This document shows, in pieces, positions 52,604-63,287 of a stretch of DNA of 64,000 nt. Under the pieces are notes generated by a model. It searched no databases. It was given only the letters and a program-made list of their open reading frames with translations, and had not been told where the DNA came from. The translations under genes were made by a program, and so were the position numbers. Every line of letters begins with the position of its first letter. Positions within the stretch are counted from its first letter, which is position 1. This DNA comes from Megascapheus bottae (Eukaryota > Chordata > Mammalia > Rodentia > Geomyidae): NCBI GenBank assembly GCA_024803745.1, contig JANJXV010000025.1, forward strand, positions 18,367,610 through 18,431,609, read 5' to 3'.

Positions 52604-55600
52604 CTAAAAGAGAAGAATCAACATGGTGACTCATCAGCACTCTCAGAATACCAATCTGGGGTAAAGAAATCAAATCTTCTTGTTCATTATGCTTACTTAA
52701 TTCTAAATAAACTCCTCTTGATATATGTATAAAGCCCACTTAAAATGCAAAGGATCGTGTGTGGCTCGGTGGTAGAATGTATACTTAGTTAGCATGTATG
52801 AGGCCCTGGGTTCAAGCCCCACACCAGAAAAAAAAAGGTAAGGAGTCTTACTTGGGGAGAGGGTCCAATACAGAGATTTGAATTCAGGTTCCTAAACTAG
52901 CTTAGACATGAAATTACCTCAAATCACGTTAGCCACACTCAACAAACATAGGGCCTTTAACAATACTAAACTCTTATTTGTTGAATCACAGCCAAATAAA
53001 TGTAACTTCTCAGTGAAAATCAAAACCACTAGAAAAAAGTTCAAAAATATGCACTTAAGCTGGGCACTGGTGGCTTACACCACCACATTACAGCCAAGTA
53101 ATGTAATTAGGTCAGGAGTGTGGCCTAGTGGTGGAAAGCTTGCCTTGCAGGCTCAAAGCCTTGGTTTTTGATTCCCCCATTACCACAATAACAGAAAAAA
53201 ACCAGAAGTGGTATTTCAAGTGGTAGAGTATTAGCCTTGAGAATGCTCATGGACTGGCAAAAAAAAAAAAGGAAGCCAAGCAGTATAATGAAGATATTTA
53301 AGATTATCAATTTTAGCAAAGATTTATTTATTTTATTATGTCAGAATAAAATAGAAGTGGAGGGGTTAGAAGCATGGCTCCATGTCACATGTCAGCGTAT
53401 GGAAGTGTCAAGATGTCTAGTTCAAGTCCCAGTTTTGGACAAAATAACAATGTACTATGTTATCGCTCATCTCTTTTGCCATCCCTTGGTTATCTCATAT
53501 TGTTACAATATTTCACCTTGTTATCTGATATATTTTATATGTGCTTAATTGGTTATTTGAAATTGGATAGGGAAGGGGGAAATCAAGATAAGCGGGGGGG
53601 GGGGGGGGGGGGGGAGGAATGGGACCATGTCATAAGAAAGAGTATCAATGTTTGTGAAGTTATGCACCTTTTATCTGGTGAATATAATGTAACCCTTCTA
53701 TTAATCACAATAAAAAAAAGAACTGATGGGGGGAGGAAGGGGGAAGGGGTTATTTCCTCAGAAGAAATGGGAATAAAGGTTCCCAGGTACTTATTTTTAT
53801 TTGGGCAAATTTCAGGTTATAAATACAAAGTGAGAGGGGGTGGGGGAAGGGAAACAGGGACAAAAACATGAAAAGGGGGCCGGGAGTTTGGACTAGTAGT
53901 AGTGTGCTTGCCTAGCATACACAGAGACCTGGGTTCGATTCCTCGGTACCACATCCTCAGAAAAAGCCAGAAGTAGTGCTGTGGCTCAAGTGGCAGAGCC
54001 CTAGCCTTGAGCAAAAAGTGTCCAAGGGCAGTGTCCGGGCCCTGAATTCAAGCCCAGGACTAGTTAAAAAAAAAAAAAGAACATGAAGAGTATCAATGTT
54101 TGAAAAGTAATGCACCTACTACCTGACAAATGTAATTATAACCCCTCTATATATTATCCCAACAATTAAAAAATAAATAAAATACAAAGTGAGCATTAAA
54201 TACCTACTGCCAGATGGCAGAGATGCTGCTGCTAAGATGTATCTCCATGTTATTTTTCACAAGGTACTAATAAGATATACATTTGTAAAGATAAATATTA
54301 AATTTATTTTGAGCTAGGAATAGGTGGTTAACACACTTATCATCCTAGCTACTCAGGAGGATGAGATGTGAGGATCAAGGCTCAAAGCTAGCCCGGCACA
54401 AAAGGACTCGAGACTCTTATCTCCAATTAACCTCTAGAAAACAGGAAGCAGGACTTGGCTAAAGGGTAGGGCGGTAGCCGTGAGCTAAAAAGTTCAAGGA
54501 CAACACCCAGACCCAGGGGTAGCCTTGAGCTGAAGAACTCAGGGATAGCACCCAAGGCCAAGTTCAAGCCCCATGACCCACCAAAAAATAAAACAAAAAA
54601 ACATGGTATTTACTTCCCATGATTCTTTTTTTGTTCCCATTTCAAAAGAAAAATGTGGATTACAAAGGTCTTTCTTCATTCAAATCAAACTTGCAATTGT
54701 TTTCCACCTGATCTTTTAAGGTAGGGTCATACTGCACACAGCCTAACTAAGCCTTAATTAAGCTCTCATTCACCCTAGCCTCACGGCTCATATTCTGGAA
54801 TTACTAGCGTGTGCCACCACAGCAACAGCCAAATTTAAGGCAGTTTTAGAAGTCAGAAGGTACAAATAAGCAAAGGACCACCCAAAGTGCAGCTCACAAT
54901 AAAAGTGCCACAGTGCAATAAAAAGCATTTTAGTACCTATTTTTGTCACTGCAAATAGCTCCACGCTGGCATTATATTTGTGATGGAGGGATCATAACAA
55001 TAAATTTTCATAATTACAATTCTAAAAATACACCACATGCTCCACAGAGGCAGGAAAGAATGTTTTAGAAAGACTTAGAATCTTAAGAGGTATTCAGTTA
55101 TCAAAAATAAAACAACAAAAAAATCTTAGACAATACATTCTTTGAGGATTCCAAACAGCACACACAAACTCTTAAACATAAACTTATGAACACATTTGTC
55201 TACTTCTAGAGATTTTAACTTGAGAAGAAAAAAGAAGTTAAAATCCCCCACATGCCCTCAAGATATTAACCACAACTCATAAAACCTGCACACAATTTAC
55301 CATTTTCCAGGGTCTGACTGTTATTTAGCAGCTTCGCCTGTCTCCTTTCCAAGGCCAGCTGTTTATTTCTCTCAATTCTTTGTTGCTGCTCTTCTGTTAG
55401 ACTTTGACTTGACTGGAAAGCAGACTTCTCACTTTCAGATGATTTTGGCAGAAAGGGATCTGGTTCCTCAACCGGTGCATCAAGATGACTATTTTGCTCT
55501 ACTTCTTCTGCGGTAGAAAAGAAACAGCACATCTGTATCACTGAGTCACAGAGAGCTTATGCAATTTCCTAAGTAGCAAAAGAATCATACTTGATTCACA

Positions 55601-58600
55601 TAAGTAGAAGTCTTTATCCATCACATTAAAGAGGCATATTTAGGGCCAGGAGTGAGGCCCAGTGGTAGAGTGCTTGCCTAGCATGCATGAAGCCCTGGGT
55701 TCTATGCCTCAGTATCACATACAGAAAAAGCTGGAAGTGGTACTGTGGCTCAAGTGATAGAGCACGAGCCTTAAGAAAAACCTAAGAACAGTCCTCAGGC
55801 CCTGAATCCAAGCCCCAGGACTGGCAAAATTTTTTTAAAAAGAGGCATGTTTAGTCAGATGGAAGTATCATTTAAAATGTGCGTGAACTAGGTTGTGCTT
55901 GGGCCAGAGGGCAAGATGTAGCTGAGGAGGGCGGAAAGGAAGATGGAAGTAGAGAAGGAATATGGTTGTACAAGCAGACTTCGTAGACAGGGAAGATAAT
56001 GTAAGGGTCCAGGCTTGTATTTTCAATGAAATAAGGAATGTGATGAGCAGAAGAATAACCGGATTAAATACCTGGTAAAAATATAAAAGTGTATTATCGG
56101 ATTAACTTGCGTGACAAACAAACAACTGGCTGAGAAGAGACAGATGAAGGCTGGGGGTATCTGATAAAGAGCTTGCCTACAAGCTCAAGCCTGGAGTCCA
56201 AACCTTAGTTTCGCCACCCCAGAAACGGCAAAACAGACCAGATGAAATGTGGTTGTGAACTCCACTTGTCTGGCATGCAGGCCCCTAAGTTCAATCCCAG
56301 CACCATCAAAGAGAGACAGAGACAGAGAGAAATGAAAACATGAATGGCAAAAATTACTAAGTACGGTTAAGAATGTTTGACTTCCATTTGGATCTGGACT
56401 TCTTTGTGGGATAAAATCAAGATATTTAAGGGCCAGGAGTTTGGCCTCGTCGAAGAGTGTTTGCCTAGCATGCACGAAGACCAGGGTTTAATTCCTCAGT
56501 ACCACATACACAGAAACAGCCAGAAGTGGTACTGTGGCTCCAGTGGTAAAGCACTAGCCTTGGAGAAAGCTCAAGGACAGTTCGCAGGCCCTGAGTTCAA
56601 GCCCCAGGATTGGCAAAAAAAAAAAAAAAAAAAAATTGATAGCTCTTTCTCTCCCTCTCGCCCTCCTCTCCCCCCTTCCCTCTCTCGCATACACACATAT
56701 AGCCAGAAGCCAGTGGCTAATGTCTATAATCCTACCTAGACAGAAGGATGAGATCTGAGGATCATGGTTCAAAGCCAGTGCAGGCATTGAAGTCCATGAG
56801 ACTCTCATCTCCAATTAACCACCAGAAAACTGGAAGTGGTGCTGTGGCTCAAGTGGTAGAATGTTACCCTTGAACAAAACAAGCTCAGGGACAAGTGCCC
56901 AAGTACTGAGTTTAAGCCTGAGGGCTGGAAAAAAGAAAATTATACGAGCAGCATATAGGCATTGAGGCCTCTGTGTTCCTCCACAGACAGGATCTTCCTT
57001 TCACCTTACTGGCTTGTGAATGCCTACAGTCTTGTATCTTAAGCATTTTTTCTGCTCAAGGTTTGCACTCTTACCACTTGAGCCACAGCTCTATTGATGT
57101 TGGTTGGAGGTAAGTCTCATGGACTTTTGTGCTTGAGCTGACTTTGTTTTTGTTTTTTTTGCTTTATTTTTTTTTATTGTAATTAGTAAAAGGGTTACGT
57201 GATATTTGCCAGATAGAAGGTGCATTAATTCACATACATTGATACCCTTTCACATGTCTTGGTACCCGTTTCCCTCCCCGCCTTGAGCTGACTTTGAACC
57301 ATAGTCCTCGGATTGTGAGTAGCTAAGATTAAGACATGAGCCACCAGTGCCCAGCTTTGATTCATCTTTTGTCCATGAACCTTTAACACACAGTAGGCAG
57401 CTCAAAAAGCACTAACTAAACAACTCTAACCAGTGGCCAAGGCAATGGTGTTTGGCACTGTAAATCACTTGCCATCAGCGAATACCAAAAAAATAAAATG
57501 CCAGATTATTTAAATCACCCTCCCTCAACTCAGAGACAAGACTTCGAAGGTTTCTACAAGACACCCATATTTCCCCTTGTATCTACTAAAAGTTACGAAA
57601 GTAAAATAAAGATGTATGGAGCCATCGCACAGAAGATCTGATAACTATACAGACACTGTCGGCAGGAACCATATTTGATGTATGTGACTGTCTGTAGTTG
57701 CATTGAACGACTGACAAATGCAACCAGCATCAGAACAGCCACATAGACCTCACTCTCATTCTGTTTCCAGGTGTTGCACTTGGAGTGAAATGTACATTTT
57801 CTTCAGCCAATGACACTGTCACAGAGCCACTGTGTCAGTGGTATATATGCATGTATTTTTGTATTTACAGGTCCTATAGAAGATCAGTGGGTCAGCAGTT
57901 GTCAAAAGTTCTGAAGTTAAAATATATTTTACAGCCAGGACCCAGTGGTTTAAACCTGTAATCCTGGCTGCCCAGAAGACTAAGACCTGAAGACCAATTT
58001 TCCAAGTCAGTCTGAGCAGGAAAGTCTGAGACACCAATTAACCGGTAGGAAGCAGCAAGCAGAGTAGTAGCTCCAAACAAAAATAAGCTAGCTTTGAACA
58101 ATAAGCTAGAAAACAGTACCCAAGCCCCAGTACTGGTACAAAAATAAATATTTAAAAAGATTATATATATTATGCCTAATGATATGGAACCCTTATCTTA
58201 GAGGTTAAATTTAACAAATCTCAAATATGGTGTTCTAGACATATCAAAGCATTTGTTCCCCTTAACTGTACTTGAATTACATATACAACATAATCTAATA
58301 ACTCGTTTCCATCGGCCAGGAGCTGGTGCCTCACAACTGTAATCCTGGCTACACAGGAGGCTGAGGAGCGTGGGTTTAAGCCAGCCTGGGCAGGAAAATC
58401 TGTGGGCTCTAATCTCCAATTTAACTTCCAGAAAACCAGAAATGGAGCTGTGGCTCAAAATGGTAGAGCACTAGCCTTGAGCATAAAAGCTCAGGGAAAT
58501 GCCCTCATGCTAAGTTCAACCCTCACGATCAACAACAAAAACCAAGCACTCAGTTTCATAATACTACCTACCACAATGAGATTCATTTCTTTTCCCTTCC

Positions 58601-61600
58601 TTCCTTTCTTTCCTTTTTTTTTTTTTTTTTGCCAGTCCTGGGGACTGAACTGAGGGCCCTGAACACTGTCCTTGGGCTTTCCTCAAGGCTAGGACCACTT
58701 GAGCCACAGGATCACTTTCGGCTTTCTATGTATATGGTACCAAGAATCAAATCTGGGTTTTCATGCATGCTTGGCAAGTACTCTATGATTAGGCCAAATC
58801 CCTGGCCCAATGAGATTCATTTCTAAAAGCCAAGTTGTCATAAAGGTAAACTTACATACTTACCATTATTGCTAACAAAATCATCATGTAAAATAGGGAG
58901 ATCAAGTCGAATTCGTTTTAAACAGGTCTGAAAAGAAAAGGATATTTCTATATTTTCATTAACAATGTAGGGATAGGAATGATCATTTACTTCTTAGTTT
59001 TTAGAGTTGTTCTTCAGTAATTTTTTTTTTTTTTGCCAGTCCTGGGCTTGAACTCAGGGCCTGAGCACTGTCCTTGGACTTTCTCAAGGCTAGAGCTCTA
59101 CCACTTGAGCCTCAGCACCATTTCCAGCTTTTTATTTTATGTATGTGGTACCGAGGTATCGAACATGGGTCTTCATACATGCTAGGCAAGCACTCTACCA
59201 CTAGGCCAAACTCCCGGCCCATCTTCAGTAATTATTAATTTTCCTCTCTGCCAGGGCCTATTTTAAACCAAGACTCCCCCACCCTCCACCCCATAGCAAT
59301 ATAGCCTCAAGTCAATGTACCCTCGTGCTACTTGGCAATATAAATGAATGACATTCTTGATAATCACAGCACTTACCTGAACTTCCTTTTTATTTCCTAG
59401 GTATTCCACTCTGTCAATAAAATCCTCAAATTGCAGCTTGGGGAATAGCCGATGTGCCCAGTGCTCCATGTGTCTGATTAGTGTCTTCAAGTCTTCAGCC
59501 TGGCACATAAAAATAAAAATGCTAAACAGAGGACTCAACCTCACAACCGACCCTGTCAGCAGATTTCAGAATTTAAAAACAATGCCAAAGTCACTTGTGT
59601 CAAACTTGCAAGGGTAAGAAAGTTTTACAAGGAAATTTCAAGATAAAAGTATTTACTAACAGTTCTGGGTATTATAGGAAGACACAGATTTTATTTTCTG
59701 CCTCTTCTGGAGCTTGATCTCACTCAGGGCCTTACACTCTACCACTTAACCCACACCTCCACTTCAGGATTTTTGTTGATTAACTGGAGATAAGAGTCTT
59801 AGGAGGGGGGCTGGGAGTTTGGCCTAGTGGTTAAAGTGCTTGCCTAGCATGCATGAAGACCCAGGTTCGATTCCTCGGTACCACATACATAGAAAAAAGC
59901 CAGAAGTGGTGCTGAGGCTCAAGTGGTAGAGCTCTAGCCTTGAGAAAGCCCAAGAACAGTGCTCAGGCCCTGAGCTCAAGCCCAGGACTGGAAAAAAAAA
60001 AAAAAGAGTCTTAGGAGGCCAGGCTTGGTAGTTCACACCTATACTAGCAACTCAGGAAGCTGAGATCTGAGGATTGTAGTTGAAAGCGAGCTCAGGCACT
60101 AAAGTCAGAGAGACTCCAGTCAACCAAGGAAAACGGGAAGTGGCACTGGCTCCGGGGGGTAGAGCCGTAGCCTTGAGCTAGAGAGCTCAGGGATAGTGCC
60201 CAGGCCCAGAGTTCAAGCCCTACAACTGACCCCCCAAAAATAGTCTTAGGAGCCAGATGCTAGAAGCTCACCCCTGTAATCCTAACTATGTATGATGCTG
60301 AGATCTGAGGATCACAGTTCCTGCTCAGGCTGACTTTGAACTGTGATCCTCATATTTCAACCGCCATAGAAGCTAGGATTGAGCTACCTATGCACTTGTG
60401 ATTCACACCAATAATCCTAGACTCAGGAGGCTGAGATCTTAGGATTGCAGTTCAAAGCCAGGCTGGGCAGAAAAGTTCCCATGAAACTCTTATTCCCAAT
60501 TAACCACTAACCAGCATGCAATTAACCAGCATGCAGGCCCTGAGTTCAAGCTACACACAGATCAAACAAACAAAAAACTCCTTTACAGTTAAACCACTAT
60601 GTGTGTGTTGTTACTAGAGCTTGAACTCAGGGTCTCTCACTCATGCTTGGCTTTTCCATTCAAGTCTGGAGCTCTGCCACCTGATCCACATTTTTTTTTG
60701 TGGGGGGGGGCGGGGGGGGGCAGGGGGAGAGGGCAGTCCTAGGGCTTGAACTTAGGTAGTATCCCTGAATTTCTTTTGTTCAAGGCTAGCACTCTATTAC
60801 TTGAACCACAGCAACACTTCTCGATTTTTCTGTGTATGTGGTACTGAGGTAAAACCCATGGCTTCATGCTTGCTAGGTAAGCACTCTACCACTAAGCCAC
60901 ATTCCTAGCCCCTCCCAGATTTTTGACTGTAACAGAAAACCCCCAAATAACCTTTAATAAAATGTCGTTTATCTTTCAGGAATTAACTGTGACAGCTCCT
61001 TAAGTCTTATGTAGAAAAGACCACATTTATAATACAGAATTCTATTTAAAACAAAACACAACAGGGCCGGGAGTTTGGCCTAGTGGTAGAGTGCTTGCCT
61101 AGCATGCACGAAGACCTGGGTTTGATTTCTCAGTACCATAAACATAGAAAAGAGCCAGAAGTGGTGTTGTGGCACAAGTTGTAGAGTTCTAGCTTTGAGA
61201 AAGTCCAAGATCAATACCCAGGCCCTGAGTTCAAGGTCCAGGACTGGCAAAAAAAAAAAAAGAAATAACATGAATCAAGTCTCTAATTCTAGCTACTTGG
61301 GGAAGTACATACTGGAGGATAATGGTTGAAAGCCAGATTGGGAATTAAATTTGTTATTCAGGGCCAAGAGCATAGCCTAGTGGTGGAGTGTTTGCCTAGC
61401 ATGCACAAAGCCCTGGGTTTGATTCTTCAGAACATAAACAAAAAAGGCCAGAAATGGTGCTGTGGCTCAAAGGTAGAGTGCTAGCCTTTAGTAAAAAATG
61501 TCCAAGGGCCGGGAGTTTGGCCTAATGGTTAAAGTGCTTGCCTAGCATGCATGAAGACCCGGGTTCGATTCCTCGGTACCACATACATAGAAAAAAGCCA

Positions 61601-63209
61601 GAAATGGTGCTGAGGCTCAAGTGGTAGAGCTCTAGCCTTGAGAAAGTCCAAGGACAGTGCTCAGGCCCTGAGCTCAAGCCCAGGACTGGCAAAATAAATA
61701 AATAAATAAATAAAATAAAATAAAAAATGTCCAAGGACAGTGCCCAGGCCCTGAGTTCGAGCATCAGGACTGGCAAAAAAAAAAAAAAAAAAAAAAAGAG
61801 CCAGGAGCAGTGGTGGCTCATGCCTGTAATCCCAGATAATCAAGAGGCTAAAATCTGAGGATCTAGATTCAAAACCAGCTTGAGTGCTTAAAAAACATGA
61901 GAATGAGACTCTTATCTCCAATTAACCACTATAAAGCAGGAAGTAGAGCTGTGGTCCAGAGGTAGGGTGGTTGCCTAGAGCTGAAGAGATCAGGAACAGT
62001 GCCCAGGCCCAGAGTTCAAGCCCAATGATCCAGAAAAAAGAAAAAAAAAAAATTAAATACAGAGAATCTCAAAGTATACATGTAAAGGGGGAAAAAAAAA
62101 AGCCCTCTCAAAATTATGAGAGGGCTAGGAATGTGGTGGCTTAGTGGTAAAGTGCTTGCCTAGCATGCATGAGGCCCTGGGTTCGATTCCTCAGTACCAA
62201 ATAAACAGAAAAAGTCAGTAGTGCTGTGGCTCCAGTGGTAGGAGTCCTAGCCTTGGGCAAAAGAAGCGTAGGGACAGTACCCAAACCCTGAGTTCAATAC
62301 CCAGGCTGGCAAGGAAAAAAAAATTAGAATAGATTATACTCTCAAGAACAGACACTAGCCCACTAAAGAAACAGCATGTAAGTTTACTTATTTTAATAAT
62401 AGCTCATTATGAATATGATCAAAGCTTCACACATTCAAAGTACTAACTAGAAATTTCAACAAGAACAACAAGCCAGGTTTGTTGTGGCTTACACCTGAAA
62501 TCCTAGGTACATAGGAAGCTGAGATCTGTAGATCATGGTTCAAAGCCAGCCTTGTGAGGAAAGTCCATGAAACTCCTATCTCCAATTAATCATCAGAAAA
62601 CTGGAAGTGGCATTGTGATTCCAAGTGGTAGAGTGCTAGCCTTGACTAAAAGACTTCAGGGATAACATCCAGTCCTACAACGACCACCAACAACAAAAAA
62701 GAAAGAACAACAAACTCATGTTCAAGTGGTAGAGCACCAGCCTTCAGCTGAAGTGCTCAGAGAAAGCGCGTAGGCCCAGATTTCAGGCCCCACAACTGAC
62801 AAAAAAAAAATCCAGTCAGGGCCGGGAGTGTGGCCTAGTGATACAGTGCCTGCCTAGCATGCATGAAGCCCTGGGTTTGATTCCTCAGTACCACATACAT
62901 AGAAAAAGCTAGAAGTGGTGCTGTGGCTCAAGTGGTCCAAGAAAGCTCAGGGACAATGCCCAACCTCTAAGTTCAAGCCCCAGAACTTGCACACGCACCA
63001 AAAAAAAAAAAAAAAAAAAAAAACCCAAAGAAAAAGTTTTGTGGATAAAGAAAAATGCAGGCTCTCATTCTCTTATGTATACATACATCCCTACATGCAT
63101 ACGTAAATAAAATAAAAACCAGGTATTTCTTACCTCATGACCTTTACCTTTGAATTTTGTTTTATCAAATACATGTCTTAATGCTGGAAGACCTCTCTCT
63201 GAAATTAAT
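52419..63209 (-). CDS. TIPIN: TIMELESS-interacting protein, C-terminal five exons (5' part outside window)
   Basis: Five minus-strand exons splice in frame to 655 nt, about 217 codons plus TAG. TIPIN binds TIMELESS, AND-1/CLASPIN and RPA in the nuclear fork protection complex and supports ATR-CHK1 signalling. The first three visible exons make up most of the Swi3 domain (from [16 protein letters not shown] to [12 protein letters not shown]). The fourth carries a basic helix [16 protein letters not shown], the RPA32-binding type also seen in XPA, UNG2 and SMARCAL1. The last is an acidic tail. The first visible exon starts in phase 2, so at least one coding exon and the ATG lie beyond 64,000. 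It is convergent with DIS3L, with 2.8 kb between the stops. Confidence 0.95.
52751..52837 (+). repeat. Monomeric ID-like SINE
   Basis: TGTGGCTCGGTGGTAGAAT and GGGTTCAAGCCCC with an A-tail: a canonical single ID unit without the right monomer. In TIPIN's last intron. Confidence 0.78.
53110..53273 (+). repeat. Class T SINE, right monomer shortened
   Basis: Interrupts what looks like a class S head at 53058-53109. Confidence 0.78.
53448..53722 (+). mobile_element. L1 3'UTR fragment
   Basis: Aligns by eye with 28410-28670; the polypurine tract is here a run of 21 G (53594-53614). Confidence 0.82.
53594..53614 (+). repeat. (G)21 homopolymer
   Basis: Uninterrupted run; assembly length may be unreliable. 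Confidence 0.9.
53835..54179 (+). mobile_element. L1 3' tail with 14-bp TSD, split by a SINE
   Basis: TSD AAATACAAAGTGAG at 53821-53834 and 54180-54193. The L1 starts in the G-rich tract. Confidence 0.88.
53875..54074 (+). repeat. Class T SINE nested in L1
   Basis: AACATGAA on both sides. Confidence 0.9.
54311..54597 (+). repeat. Class S SINE with duplicated right monomer segment
   Basis: GTAGCC(G/T)TGAGCT...CACCCA occurs twice, about 60 bp apart. Confidence 0.82.
54720..54838 (-). repeat. Decayed B1-like element
   Basis: CACCCTAGCCTCACGGCTC and GTGTGCCACCACAGC fit an antisense proto-B1. Confidence 0.4.
54839..55300 (-). other. TIPIN: Unique TIPIN intron sequence
   Basis: No repeat or exon recognised. 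Confidence 0.5.
55301..55507 (-). CDS. TIPIN: TIPIN exon (RPA-binding motif)
   Basis: Minus-strand acceptor CCGCAG right of 55507; donor GTAAAT left of 55301; 207 nt. It encodes an acidic/serine-rich stretch and then [20 protein letters not shown], the basic helix matching the RPA32-binding motif family. Confidence 0.95.
55643..55837 (+). repeat. Class T SINE with TSD
   Basis: TSD AAAGAGGCAT(A/G)TTTA at 55628-55642 and 55838-55852. Confidence 0.9.
55853..56428 (-). other. TIPIN: TIPIN intron, mostly unique
   Basis: Two decayed ID-like monomers may lie at 56148-56310; otherwise unrecognised. Confidence 0.45.
56429..56636 (+). repeat. Class T SINE
   Basis: Both monomers, 21-A tail. Confidence 0.88.
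56701..56935 (+). repeat. Class S SINE
   Basis: Full length. Confidence 0.84.
57035..57355 (-). repeat. Class S SINE host split by L1 tail
   Basis: Host pieces are 57035-57146 and 57282-57355. Confidence 0.85.
57147..57281 (-). mobile_element. L1 3' tail nested in SINE, 15-bp TSD
   Basis: TSD CTTGAGCTGACTTTG at 57132-57146 and 57282-57296. Truncated beside the polypurine tract. Confidence 0.92.
57356..57931 (-). other. TIPIN: Unique TIPIN intron sequence
   Basis: No repeat or exon recognised. Confidence 0.5.
57932..58150 (+). repeat. Class S SINE, diverged
   Basis: Right monomer disturbed. Confidence 0.72.
58314..58540 (+). repeat. Class S SINE
   Basis: Full length. Confidence 0.83.
58616..58807 (-). 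repeat. Class T SINE with 17-bp TSD
   Basis: TSD CAATGAGATTCATTTCT at 58574-58590 and 58808-58824. Inserted about 60 bp from a TIPIN exon. Confidence 0.92.
58864..58927 (-). CDS. TIPIN: TIPIN exon (Swi3 domain end)
   Basis: Minus-strand acceptor TTTTCAG right of 58927; donor GTAAGT left of 58864. It encodes [20 protein letters not shown]. Confidence 0.95.
59023..59221 (-). repeat. Class T SINE with 12-bp TSD
   Basis: TSD TCTTCAGTAATT at 59011-59022 and 59222-59233. Same strand as TIPIN. Confidence 0.93.
59377..59499 (-). CDS. TIPIN: TIPIN exon (Swi3 domain core)
   Basis: Minus-strand acceptor GCCAG right of 59499; donor GTAAGT left of 59377; phase 0 both ends, 41 codons. It encodes [20 protein letters not shown] and [12 protein letters not shown]. 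Confidence 0.95.
59806..60003 (+). repeat. Class T SINE nested, 14-bp TSD
   Basis: TSD AAGAGTCTTAGGAG at 59792-59805 and 60004-60017. Confidence 0.94.
60018..60241 (+). repeat. Class S SINE nested, same target site
   Basis: TSD AGTCTTAGGAG at 60007-60017 and 60242-60252. Confidence 0.92.
60253..60318 (+). repeat. Class S SINE head, same target site
   Basis: Only the head remains; it is fused to the host remainder at about 60318. Confidence 0.8.
60391..60565 (+). repeat. Class S SINE, deleted and duplicated
   Basis: AATTAACCA...CCAGCATGC occurs twice; most of the right monomer is missing. Confidence 0.72.
60601..60690 (-). repeat. Class S SINE, right monomer only
   Basis: Abuts the next SINE. 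Confidence 0.7.
60691..60914 (-). repeat. Class T SINE with G-run
   Basis: A G-rich insert at 60702-60735 lies between the A-tail and the right monomer. Confidence 0.82.
61066..61262 (+). repeat. Class T SINE
   Basis: Both monomers. Confidence 0.88.
61363..61797 (+). repeat. Class T SINE host split by class T
   Basis: Host pieces are 61363-61506 and 61721-61797. Confidence 0.9.
61507..61720 (+). repeat. Class T SINE nested, 15-bp TSD
   Basis: TSD TAAAAAATGTCCAAG at 61492-61506 and 61721-61735; (AAAT)n tail. Confidence 0.94.
61800..62050 (+). repeat. Class S SINE
   Basis: Full length. Confidence 0.85.
62123..62323 (+). repeat. Class T SINE
   Basis: Both monomers. Confidence 0.87.
62471..62700 (+). 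repeat. Class S SINE
   Basis: Full length. Confidence 0.83.
62716..62810 (+). repeat. Solo right monomer
   Basis: Right monomer and A-tail only, no head. Confidence 0.75.
62820..63023 (+). repeat. Class T SINE
   Basis: Both monomers, 23-A tail; ends about 110 bp from a TIPIN exon. Confidence 0.88.
63134..63209 (-). CDS. TIPIN: TIPIN exon (Swi3 domain start)
   Basis: Minus-strand acceptor TTTTCAG just right of 63209; donor GTAAGA at 63133-63128. It encodes [21 protein letters not shown]. The first base completes a codon from an exon outside the window. Confidence 0.95.
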
Positions 63210-63287
63210 CTGAAAATAAACATATATTTTGAACTTATAATAAGCTTTCTAGTCATGTCAAAACCAAGACCATAAGAAAATAAAACA

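Larger units (their letters stand above)
59715..60390 (-). repeat. Class S SINE host with three successive inserts
   Basis: Host pieces are 59715-59805 and about 60319-60390. (A)AGTCTTAGGAG occurs at 59792, 60004 and 60242, before each insert. Confidence 0.85.
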
